From assembly GCF_011045195.1 (NCBI RefSeq), contig NZ_CP049199.1:62001-126000 (forward strand): DNA of 64,000 bases. Direction: 5' to 3'. The notes under the pieces were generated by a model. The model ran no database searches, was not told where the DNA came from, and worked only from the letters and a program-made list of their open reading frames with translations. The DNA comes from Caulobacter soli (GTDB taxonomy: Bacteria; Pseudomonadota; Alphaproteobacteria; Caulobacterales; Caulobacteraceae). Each line of letters begins with the position of its first letter. The stretch's first letter is position 1. This document shows, in pieces, positions 48,764-55,726 of the stretch. Both the position numbers and the translations under genes were made by a program.

Positions 48764-49293
48764 ATTTCCTCTTCCGCCGAGGATTGGTCTGCTCGTAGCC
48801 GACGCAACTGGCGCAGGAGATCGGCGCCGTCCCGTGGGGACAGCCGCAGGGCCTGGAGCGAAAGGCGAAATTCGCGCGTGCCGAAGGGGGCCATCAGGCC
48901 GCGCGCCGGTTCCTTGAGAAGAATTCGGACGTCCTTGGCGGCGACGCCTCGGATCGGCGACTTCTGGAGCGAAAGCGACTTGATCATCGTCCAGGGGAGT
49001 GGCCGGAACAGAAGGCTCGGATGCAGGCGCAGGCCCTGATGATCGGCCTGAAACAGCGGGCTCGGGTCCGTCAGTCGCCAGACAAGGCTGGCCGCGAACC
49101 AGATCGCTGGCGGGATCGCGACCAGGCACGCCAGAAGCTCGCCGGCGCCGTGCGGCCGGCCCATGGCCGAGACGACGGACCAGCCCATGGCGGCGATAAA
49201 TCCCAGGGTGATGGTCAGATAGAACAGACTGTTGGCCGGGCCGCCTTGCAGCTTGATCGTCGTCTCGCCCTCGAACCGGTTCGCATGGGTCAT
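48751..49293 (-). CDS. Two-span membrane protein, paralogue 2 (180 aa)
   Basis: Two hydrophobic segments at about 22-42 and 51-71, then a soluble C-terminal domain. It is a paralogue of the next gene upstream. Shared blocks include RFEGETTIKLQG/RFEDEMTIILQG at the N-terminus, QADHQGLRLHPS/QADAQGLRLHPS, LPWTMIKSLSLQ/LPWSAIRSLSIQ, and a helix with DGADLLRQLRRLR/EAADLLRRLKVLR near the end. The ATG overlaps the stop of the first paralogue by 4 bp. No named family is recognised; the fold may resemble a PH-like domain on a membrane anchor. Confidence 0.78.
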   Translation of the reverse strand: MTHANRFEGETTIKLQGGPANSLFYLTITLGFIAAMGWSVVSAMGRPHGAGELLACLVAIPPAIWFAASLVWRLTDPSPLFQADHQGLRLHPSLLFRPLPWTMIKSLSLQKSPIRGVAAKDVRILLKEPARGLMAPFGTREFRLSLQALRLSPRDGADLLRQLRRLRADQSSAEEEIQVS

Positions 49294-49844
49294 ACGTCGT
49301 CTTCCGCGTGCGCGCCGGACCCGCGCAGCACCTTGAGTCGTCGTAGCAAGTCGGCCGCCTCCCTGTGGGAGAGATCGAGGTCCATCAGCCGCATCCGGAC
49401 TTCGAGCGAGCCCCAGGGGTAGCTCAGAGAGCGCGAGGGCTCTCGCAGCAGCACCCGGATTTGGCCCCGTGCGCCGAGGCCTCGACTTCTGCCGTACGGG
49501 TCGCTCTGGATCGACAGCGAGCGGATGGCCGACCAGGGCAGGGGCGCGGGCGCGAAGCTGGGATGCAGCCGTAGTCCTTGAGCGTCGGCCTGGAAGAAGG
49601 GCTGGTGGTTCCGCAGCCGCGATACCGATCCCATGAAGGCCCAGGCCAGCACGGGCAGGGTCAGGACCGCGAAGACGCCGATGCCGGGATCGTCGCGAGA
49701 GCCGTGAAAGACGCCGTCGATCACCAGGCCGACAACCAAGCCCAGCCAGGCCACATAGAGTCCCAGATAGACGATGTCCGACGTACGGCGACCCTGGAGG
49801 ATGATCGTCATCTCATCCTCGAACCGCGGCCTGTGCTTGTTCAA
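49290..49844 (-). CDS. Two-span membrane protein, paralogue 1 (184 aa)
   Basis: Paralogue of the gene just downstream, with the same layout: a short N-terminus, two hydrophobic segments (about 25-43 and 54-72) and a soluble domain. TTG at 49844 overlaps the upstream stop by 4 bp (TTGA) and gives an N-terminus (NKHRPRFEDE) matching the paralogue. An alternative ATG at 49811 with GAGG upstream would lose that homology. The unit TRIC-like, paralogue 1, paralogue 2 is fully overlapping and thus co-translated. Confidence 0.72.
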   Translation of the reverse strand: MNKHRPRFEDEMTIILQGRRTSDIVYLGLYVAWLGLVVGLVIDGVFHGSRDDPGIGVFAVLTLPVLAWAFMGSVSRLRNHQPFFQADAQGLRLHPSFAPAPLPWSAIRSLSIQSDPYGRSRGLGARGQIRVLLREPSRSLSYPWGSLEVRMRLMDLDLSHREAADLLRRLKVLRGSGAHAEDDV

Positions 49845-50470
49845 GCCTCCTCCTCGCCCCCGGCGAACCCCGGCAGGCTCCAGCCGAACTTCAGGGCGCA
49901 GGCCCGCAGGCCGAAGGCGGTGGCGAAGCCGGCGATCCCGGCGGGCCAGAAGTCGAGATGGAACAGCGTGGTCAGTCCCGCGAACACCGCCGCGCCGAAC
50001 AGGGCCGCGGTGATGTAGATTTCGCGGCGTAGCAGCAGGTTCGGCTCCTCGGCCAGCACGTCGCGGATCACGCCGCCGAAGGCGGTGGTCAGTACGCCCA
50101 TGACAATCGCCGTGAACGGATGGACGTGCAGGCTCAGCGCCTTGGCGGTGCCGACCACGCAGTAGGCGGCCATGCCCAGGGCGTCCAGCCACAGCAGGGC
50201 CCGGAACCGCCAGCCGCGCTTGCCCAGCATCCAGACCGCGACGGCCGCCGCCAGACAGACCATCACGTAGCCGGGTCGCTGGATCCAGAACACCGGCGCG
50301 CCGATCAGCAGGTCGCGCAACGTGCCGCCGCCCACCCCGGTGATGGCCGCGAAGAAGCCGAAGGTGATGATGTCGTGCTTGCGATGGGCGGCCGCCAGCG
50401 CGCCGGTCGCCCCGAACACGGCGACGGCGGCGTAATCCAGCCAGAATAGGGTGGTCGATAGCGCGTCCAT
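49841..50470 (-). CDS. TRIC-like/UPF0126 (YicG-type) membrane protein
   Basis: A 209-aa membrane protein with about seven helices. The duplicated signature is visible twice: GVGGGTLRDLLIG and AFGGVIRDVLAEE. This places it in the bacterial trimeric intracellular cation channel family, some members of which transport glycine. It overlaps the start of paralogue 1 by 4 bp. It is divergent from ftsY with 35 bp between starts. Confidence 0.88.
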   Translation of the reverse strand: MDALSTTLFWLDYAAVAVFGATGALAAAHRKHDIITFGFFAAITGVGGGTLRDLLIGAPVFWIQRPGYVMVCLAAAVAVWMLGKRGWRFRALLWLDALGMAAYCVVGTAKALSLHVHPFTAIVMGVLTTAFGGVIRDVLAEEPNLLLRREIYITAALFGAAVFAGLTTLFHLDFWPAGIAGFATAFGLRACALKFGWSLPGFAGGEEEA

Positions 50471-50505
50471 TGGCGTTTCATGCCACGTGCCGCTAAAGGA
50501 ACGCC

Positions 50506-51450
50506 ATGAGCGAAAAGCCCGAGCAGAAAAAAGGCTGGTTCCAGCGCCTGACGTCGGGCCTGGCCCGGTCGTCCCAGCAGATGACCGAGCAGGTCACCGG
50601 CGTCTTCGTCAAGAAGCCGCTGGACCAGGAACAGCTGGACCAGCTGGAAGAGATGCTGATCGAGGCGGATCTGGGCCCCCAGATCGCCGCGCGCATCACC
50701 GACGCCTTCGGCAAGGCGCGGTTCGGCAAGTCGTCGACCGAGACCGAGGTCAAGGAAGCCTTGGCCGAGCTGGTCATGGCCGAACTGTCCGACCGCGAAG
50801 GCGTGTTCGATCCCCTATCGGGGCCCAAGCCCTATGTGGTGCTGTTCATCGGCGTCAACGGCTCGGGCAAGACCACCACCCTGGGCAAGATCGCCTCGGA
50901 CCTGACCCTCAACAAGAAGGCCAAGGTGCTGATCGCCGCCGGCGACACCTTCCGCGCCGCCGCCGTCGAGCAGCTGAAGGTCTGGGCCGACCGCGCCGGG
51001 GCCGACTTCATGTCGCGGCCGCCCGGCGCCGACGCCGCCGCCCTGGCCTACGAGGCCGTCGAGCGCGCCAAGCTGGAGGGCCACGACGTGGTCCTGATCG
51101 ACACCGCCGGTCGCCTGCAGAACAAGCAGGGCCTGATGGACGAGCTCCTGAAAGTCATCCGGGTGCTCAAGAAGGTCGACGCCGACGCGCCGCACGAGAC
51201 CCTGCTGGTGCTGGACGCCACGGTCGGCCGCAACGCCCTGGCCCAGGAGAAGATCTTCGGCAACCAGGTCGGGGTGTCGGGCATCGTGATGACCAAGCTG
51301 GACGGCACCGCGCGCGGCGGGGTGCTGGTGCCCGTGGCCCGCGCCTCCGACAGCCCAATCAAGCTGATCGGCGTCGGCGAGGGCGTCGACGACCTGCAAC
51401 CGTTCGACGCGCGCGCCTTCTCGCGTTCGCTGGTGGGCCTGGAAGACTGA
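50506..51450 (+). CDS. ftsY: Signal recognition particle receptor FtsY
   Basis: A 314-aa SRP GTPase that docks ribosome-SRP complexes at the membrane for co-translational insertion. G1 is GVNGSGKTTTLGK (about 123-135), with TLNKKAKVLIAAGDTFRAAAVEQL, then VLIDTAGRLQNK and TKLDGTARGG, typical of the SRP/FtsY class. The acidic A domain is very short, leaving the NG domain plus a small N-terminal helix. It starts 36 bp after the divergent TRIC-like gene and continues into yciB. Confidence 0.96.
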   Translation: MSEKPEQKKGWFQRLTSGLARSSQQMTEQVTGVFVKKPLDQEQLDQLEEMLIEADLGPQIAARITDAFGKARFGKSSTETEVKEALAELVMAELSDREGVFDPLSGPKPYVVLFIGVNGSGKTTTLGKIASDLTLNKKAKVLIAAGDTFRAAAVEQLKVWADRAGADFMSRPPGADAAALAYEAVERAKLEGHDVVLIDTAGRLQNKQGLMDELLKVIRVLKKVDADAPHETLLVLDATVGRNALAQEKIFGNQVGVSGIVMTKLDGTARGGVLVPVARASDSPIKLIGVGEGVDDLQPFDARAFSRSLVGLED

Positions 51451-51452
51451 TC

Positions 51453-52070
51453 ATGACCGACACGCCGCCCGCCGAGACCCCGAAGAAGAAGAACGCCGCC
51501 TGGGTGCGCACCGCCGTCGACTACGGCGCGCCGATCGCCTTCGCCGCGGCCTTCTTCCTCACAAAGAACTTCCAGACCGCCACCTGGGTGCTGGTCGCCG
51601 CCTCGGCCCTGGCCCTGATCCTGGGCTACGCCGTCGAGCGCCGCGTGGCCCTGCTGCCACTGTTCTCCGGCGTCATGGCCCTGATCTTCGGGACCCTGGG
51701 CTTGGTGTTCCACAGCGACGTATTCGTGAAGATCAAGGTCACGGTGGTCAACGCCGCCCTGGCGATCTTCATGATCGGCGGCGTGCTGACCGGCCGCGCG
51801 CCGCTGAAGGCCCTGATGGGCGAGGCCATCCATCTGCCCGACACGGCCTGGCGCACCCTGACCCTGCGCTATGGCGGCTATTTCGCCTTCGCCGCCGTCG
51901 CCAACGAGCTGGTCCGCCTCACCCAGACCACCGACATGTGGGTGAAGTTCCGAATCGGCCTGCTGCCCCTGGCCCTGCTGTTCTCGCTCAGCCAGGTGCC
52001 CTTCATGATGAAGCACATCGCCAAGGGCGACGAGGCCCAGACCCCCGAACCGCCGGACGCGGGGTTCTGA
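51453..52070 (+). CDS. yciB: Septation protein A / YciB-family membrane protein
   Basis: A 205-aa inner-membrane protein with about five hydrophobic segments. WVRTAVDYGAPIAFAAAFFLTKN, VNAALAIFMIGGVLTG and GEAIHLPDTAWRTLTLRYGGYFAF are characteristic of the IspZ/YciB family. Members influence cell division and envelope integrity. Its ATG is 3 bp after the ftsY stop, so it is co-transcribed with the SRP receptor gene. Confidence 0.88.
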   Translation: MTDTPPAETPKKKNAAWVRTAVDYGAPIAFAAAFFLTKNFQTATWVLVAASALALILGYAVERRVALLPLFSGVMALIFGTLGLVFHSDVFVKIKVTVVNAALAIFMIGGVLTGRAPLKALMGEAIHLPDTAWRTLTLRYGGYFAFAAVANELVRLTQTTDMWVKFRIGLLPLALLFSLSQVPFMMKHIAKGDEAQTPEPPDAGF

Positions 52071-52201
52071 TCTCTTTGATCCGCTCATCCCCGCGAATGG
52101 CGTAGGAGCCTAACCGGCAGCCCACGGACCATCTGTCGTCAAAACGACGTGTAACCGTGGTACATAAAGGTCCGTCGACGGAAACGAGGGACGGACGGAC
52201 C

Positions 52202-52786
52202 ATGGCGAAGACCAAGGGCGATAAGGACGGCAAGAGCGATCACGGCGGGGCCTTGGCCCGTTCGCCCAGCCATCTCCTGCACCGGGTCCTGCAACTGGCT
52301 CTCGACATCTATGCCGAGGAGAGCGGAACCGGCGGGATCACCCAGCGCCAGTTCGCTGTCCTGGCCGCCGTGGCCGAGAACGAGGGCGTCACCCAGACGG
52401 GCCTGGTCCGCGCCACCGGCATCGACCGCTCCACCCTGGCCGACATGGTCGCCCGGATGATCACCAAGGGCCACCTGGAGCGTCATCGCTCCGACCAGGA
52501 CGCCCGCGCCAACACCGTCAGCCTGACCCCCGCCGGCGCCGCCGTGCTGGAGGAAAGCCGCCCCAAGGTGGCCATGGCCGACGCCCGCATCCTGGCCCTG
52601 CTCAAGCCCAGCAAGCGCGAGGGCTTCCTGGAGCTGCTGGCCGACATGGCCGTCACCGACGTTCACGCCGAGCCGGAAGCCAAGGCCAAGAAGCTGAAGG
52701 CGCCCAAGGCCGAGAAGGTCGCCCACAAGGACGGCAAGAAGGACAAGAAGCCCAAGAAGGAAAAGGCGGCCAAGAAGGCCGCCTGA
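52202..52786 (+). CDS. MarR-family regulator with Lys-rich C-terminal tail
   Basis: A 194-aa protein. A winged helix-turn-helix MarR domain (about 20-150) shows FAVLAAVAENEGVTQTGLVRATGIDRSTLADMVARMITKGHLERHRSDQDAR and VSLTPAGAAVL. The tail (about 158-194) is nearly all Lys, Ala, Pro, Glu and Asp (KAKKLKAPKAEKVAHKDGKK and more), unlike standard MarR proteins. It recalls a histone H1-type tail. The ATG at 52202 is preferred to 52157. The target and effector are unknown. Confidence 0.87.
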   Translation: MAKTKGDKDGKSDHGGALARSPSHLLHRVLQLALDIYAEESGTGGITQRQFAVLAAVAENEGVTQTGLVRATGIDRSTLADMVARMITKGHLERHRSDQDARANTVSLTPAGAAVLEESRPKVAMADARILALLKPSKREGFLELLADMAVTDVHAEPEAKAKKLKAPKAEKVAHKDGKKDKKPKKEKAAKKAA

Positions 52787-52800
52787 TCCTCGACCGGGCT

Positions 52801-53466
52801 TCAGCCCAGCTTCATCGACAGCTCGACGTCCTCGGCGAACGGCGTGGACAGGTAGCCCGCCTCGGGCGAGCGGACGCGCGCCAGATAGTCGGGGCTGTAG
52901 TCGGCGTTGTCGGCGACGATCAGCGCGCCCGGCCGCAGGCGGCTTTCCACCAGGCCGAGGATGTCCGGGTAGAGGGCCTTGGCGCCGTCCAGCAACAGCA
53001 GGTCGATCGTCTCTGGCAGGTCGGCGCCGAGCGTCTGTAACGCGTCGCCCTCGCGGATCTCCACCAGGTCGATCAGGCCGCCGGCGGTCAGGTTGTCCCT
53101 GGCGCGCGCCACCTTGGACGGCTCGAACTCGGTGGTGATCAGCACCCCGCCGCCGTTGTCGCGCAGGGCGGAGGCCAGATAGAGGGTCGACAGGCCGAAC
53201 GAGGTTCCGAACTCGACGATCGTCCGCGCCCCGCAGCCGCGCGCCAGCATGTAGAGCAGCGCGCCCGTCTCGCGCGACACCGCCAGCGGGAAGTCCTTCA
53301 TCTGGCTGTAGAAGTCGAGATAGTCGGTCTTGCTCTGCATCAGGCGGCGGTGCTGTTCGACCGACAGGGCGGCCGCCAGGGGGCTGTTCATCGGCGAGGC
53401 GGCGTCGGCCTCTTCGAACAGGCGATCCAGCAGGGGCGCCACCGGGGCGGTGGTCAGGGTGGTCAT
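52801..53466 (-). CDS. SAM-dependent O-methyltransferase (CCoAOMT/YrrM-like)
   Basis: A 221-aa class I methyltransferase of the family 3 type. TIVEFGTSFGLSTLYLASAL is the SAM-binding loop, and IDLLLLDGAKALYPD and GALIVADNADYS are further family motifs. Small-molecule catechol-type or CoA-ester substrates are usual. It is divergent from a TetR regulator with 92 bp between starts, so it is a probable target of that repressor. The product and inducer are unknown. Confidence 0.87.
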   Translation of the reverse strand: MTTLTTAPVAPLLDRLFEEADAASPMNSPLAAALSVEQHRRLMQSKTDYLDFYSQMKDFPLAVSRETGALLYMLARGCGARTIVEFGTSFGLSTLYLASALRDNGGGVLITTEFEPSKVARARDNLTAGGLIDLVEIREGDALQTLGADLPETIDLLLLDGAKALYPDILGLVESRLRPGALIVADNADYSPDYLARVRSPEAGYLSTPFAEDVELSMKLG

Positions 53467-53511
53467 GGGAAATTCCGGTCTGAACGGCGCGTCCTTGCGC
53501 CGCCCCGAAAA

Positions 53512-53544
53512 ATGCGACTAATTCGTCAGGTTGACTATTCGCAT
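53512..53544. promoter_or_regulatory. Candidate TetR operator between the methyltransferase and tetR-type gene
   Basis: ATGCGA (53512-53517) and TCGCAT (53539-53544) form inverted ends around 21 bp, and the interior contains the near repeat CGACTAATTCG / TGACTATTCG. The site lies just before the TetR start, in the only gap shared with the methyltransferase. Confidence 0.4.
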
Positions 53545-53558
53545 CGCCTCGAGCCCCG

Positions 53559-54206
53559 ATGACCGATCGCCCAAGTCCCCGGATTTCCTCAAGGAAACAG
53601 CCCAAACAGGCCCGTTCGACCGACCTCGTCGCGGCCGTCCTGGAGGCCGCTGTTCAGGTTTTGGCCAAGGAAGGCGCCCAGCGCTTCACCACGGCGCGGG
53701 TGGCCGAGAAGGCCGGGGTCAGCGTCGGCTCGGTCTATCAGTACTTCCCCAACAAGGCCGCGATCCTGTTTCGGCTGCAGAGCGACGAGTGGCGCCAGAC
53801 CACCGGTTTGCTGCGCGCCATCCTCGAGGACGCCGAGCGTCCGCCGTTCGAGCGGCTGCGCGACCTGGTGCACGCCTTCATCCGCTCCGAATGCGAGGAA
53901 GCGGAGATGCGCGTGGCGCTGGGCGACGCCGCGCCGCTGTATCGCGACGCGCCCGAGGCCCAGGACGCCAAGGCGGCGGGCGCCGGGATCGTGCAGGGCT
54001 TCATGCGCGAGGTGCTGCCCGGGGTCCCAGAGGCGGCGCGAGTCCTGGCCGGCGACCTGGTCAAGGACACGCTCAGCCAGGTGGGCAAGGCCTTCTCGGA
54101 GAGCCCCCGGACGCCCGCCGAGATCGCGGCCTATGCCGACGCCATGGCCGACATGTTCGGCGCCTATCTTGAGAGCCTGGAGCGCGCCGCCGCCCGAAAG
54201 CCTTAG
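53559..54206 (+). CDS. TetR-family regulator
   Basis: A 215-aa repressor. The N-terminal HTH (about 18-64) is standard: QARSTDLVAAVLEAAVQVLAKEGAQRFTTARVAEKAGVSVGSVYQYFPNKAAIL, split over the three helices. The ligand-binding C-terminal domain is diverged. It is divergent from the O-methyltransferase gene and shares its 92-bp control region, so it probably represses that gene and itself. The ligand is unknown. Confidence 0.87.
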   Translation: MTDRPSPRISSRKQPKQARSTDLVAAVLEAAVQVLAKEGAQRFTTARVAEKAGVSVGSVYQYFPNKAAILFRLQSDEWRQTTGLLRAILEDAERPPFERLRDLVHAFIRSECEEAEMRVALGDAAPLYRDAPEAQDAKAAGAGIVQGFMREVLPGVPEAARVLAGDLVKDTLSQVGKAFSESPRTPAEIAAYADAMADMFGAYLESLERAAARKP

Positions 54207-54303
54207 GCCCCCGCCCGGCGAAGCTCTAGGATCGCGCCACGCCGAAAGGGCGGCTCGGCCCGCTGGACATCCCCGGCGCGCGAGCGTCCAGGCAGGAACC
54301 ACG

Positions 54304-54414
54304 ATGGCCAAGGGTCAGAAGAAGTCCAACAAGGAAGTCCGCAAACCCAAGGCGGACAAGAAGGCCGCCCCGGTCTCGGCCTCGCCGTTCATCGTCACGC
54401 CGGGGAAGAAGTAG
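54304..54414 (+). CDS. Tiny basic protein, 36 aa
   Basis: MAKGQKKSNKEVRKPKADKKAAP then VSASPFIVTPGKK. It is almost all Lys/Arg in the first half and has no membrane or signal part. The context (ATG after AGGAACCACG, clean TAG, strong codon bias) supports a real small gene. Similar Lys-rich micro-proteins of unknown role are common in alphaproteobacteria. It ends 3 bp from the convergent map gene. Confidence 0.6.
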   Translation: MAKGQKKSNKEVRKPKADKKAAPVSASPFIVTPGKK

Positions 54415-54417
54415 TCC

Positions 54418-55164
54418 TCACGCCAGCGTCAGGATCAGCGGCCCGCCTCGGGTCGCGACCAGGGTGTGCTCGTACTGCACCGTGGCCTGGCGCTGGGGCG
54501 GACGCAGGGTCCAGCCGTCGTCCAGCTCCTCGACCCAGTCCGCGCCGAGCGACAGGAACGGCTCGATCGTGAAGACCAGGCCTTCGGGAATGATCCGGCG
54601 GTCGCGCGGCTCGTGCCAGGTCGGGATCTCCGCCGGATCGTCGTGCAGCGAGCGGCCGACGCCGTGGCTGGCCAGGTTGCGCACCAGGCTGTAGCCGTTC
54701 TTCTGGGCGAAGGCCTCGATCGAGCGGCCGACCTCGTTCAGCCGCCCGCCCGGCTTCACGGACCGGATGCCGGCCCACATCGCCCGGCGGCCGTCACGGC
54801 ACAGGCGCTCGATGCGCTTGCTGACCGGCGGCACGGCGAAGCTGGCGCCCGTGTCGCCGAAATAGCCGTCCAGCTCGGCCGAGACGTCGATATTGATCAG
54901 GTCGCCGGCCTTCACCACCGTGCCGTCGGGGATGCCGTGGGCGCAGTCGGGCCCCACCGAAATGCAGGTCGCGCCCGGGAAGTTGTAGGTCAGCTCGGGC
55001 GCCGACCGCGCGCCCTCCTTCTCCAGCAGGGCGCGGCCGTAGTCGTCCAGCTCCTGGGTGGTCATGCCGGGCTCCAGCGCCGCGCCCATCGCCGCCAGAG
55101 TGCGGGCCACCAGGCCGCCGACGGCGCGCAGCTTGTCCAGCTGGTCTTCGTTCTCGATGGTCAT
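54418..55164 (-). CDS. map: Methionine aminopeptidase, type I
   Basis: A 248-aa metalloprotease that removes N-terminal Met from new proteins. The family motifs are SVGPDCAHGIPD (His), INIDVSAELDGYFGDTGASF (two Asp), ASHGVGRSLHD (His), FTIEPFLS (Glu) and VQYEHTLV (Glu). The start at 55164 has GGAG upstream; the longer frame starting at 55224 would add a basic tail. It is a monofunctional type I enzyme without a zinc-finger extension. Confidence 0.93.
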   Translation of the reverse strand: MTIENEDQLDKLRAVGGLVARTLAAMGAALEPGMTTQELDDYGRALLEKEGARSAPELTYNFPGATCISVGPDCAHGIPDGTVVKAGDLINIDVSAELDGYFGDTGASFAVPPVSKRIERLCRDGRRAMWAGIRSVKPGGRLNEVGRSIEAFAQKNGYSLVRNLASHGVGRSLHDDPAEIPTWHEPRDRRIIPEGLVFTIEPFLSLGADWVEELDDGWTLRPPQRQATVQYEHTLVATRGGPLILTLA

Positions 55165-55283
55165 GGCGGGTCTCCGTGGTCGTCGGCGCACGATGTCGGG
55201 TCGGGCGGGCCGGCGCAAACGCAAACCGCCCGCCTCGCGAACGAGACGGGCGGCTGACGATCAAAGTCTAAAGCGGCGAACGC

Positions 55284-55619
55284 CTAGGCGGGCTGGTGCA
55301 CGCCGGCTTCGTTCAGCCATTCCAGGATCTTGGCCTTGGGCATCGCGCCGACCTTCATCGAGGCCATCTGGCCGCCGCGGAACAGCATCATGGTCGGGAT
55401 GCCGCGCACGCCGTAGCGCGACGGGGTGGTGGGGCTGTCCTCGATATTGACCTTGGCCACGGTGACGAAGTCGGCCAGTTCCTCTGAGATCTGCTCCAGG
55501 GCCGGGGCGATCTGCTTGCAGGGCCCGCACCATTCGGCCCAGAAGTCGACCAGAACCGGCTTGTCGGCCTGCAGGACGTCCTTCTCGAAGGACTCGTCGG
55601 TCACCGTCACGGTGCTCAT
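55284..55619 (-). CDS. trxA: Thioredoxin
   Basis: A 111-aa thioredoxin with active site W-C31-G-P-C34, cis-Pro in RGIPTMMLF, and the usual length. It reduces disulfides in the cytoplasm using thioredoxin reductase. It is the nearest gene downstream of addA on the same strand, 107 bp away, and may have its own promoter. Confidence 0.95.
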   Translation of the reverse strand: MSTVTVTDESFEKDVLQADKPVLVDFWAEWCGPCKQIAPALEQISEELADFVTVAKVNIEDSPTTPSRYGVRGIPTMMLFRGGQMASMKVGAMPKAKILEWLNEAGVHQPA

Positions 55620-55726
55620 CTCTTGGCTCCATCTGCGCTCGGGGGCGCGCTAGAAACTGTCATTTCGGGGATTCGCTCCCCGTCTTGCAGCAAGATTTAG
55701 GGACCCGCGAGCCCCTCGGCAATGAT

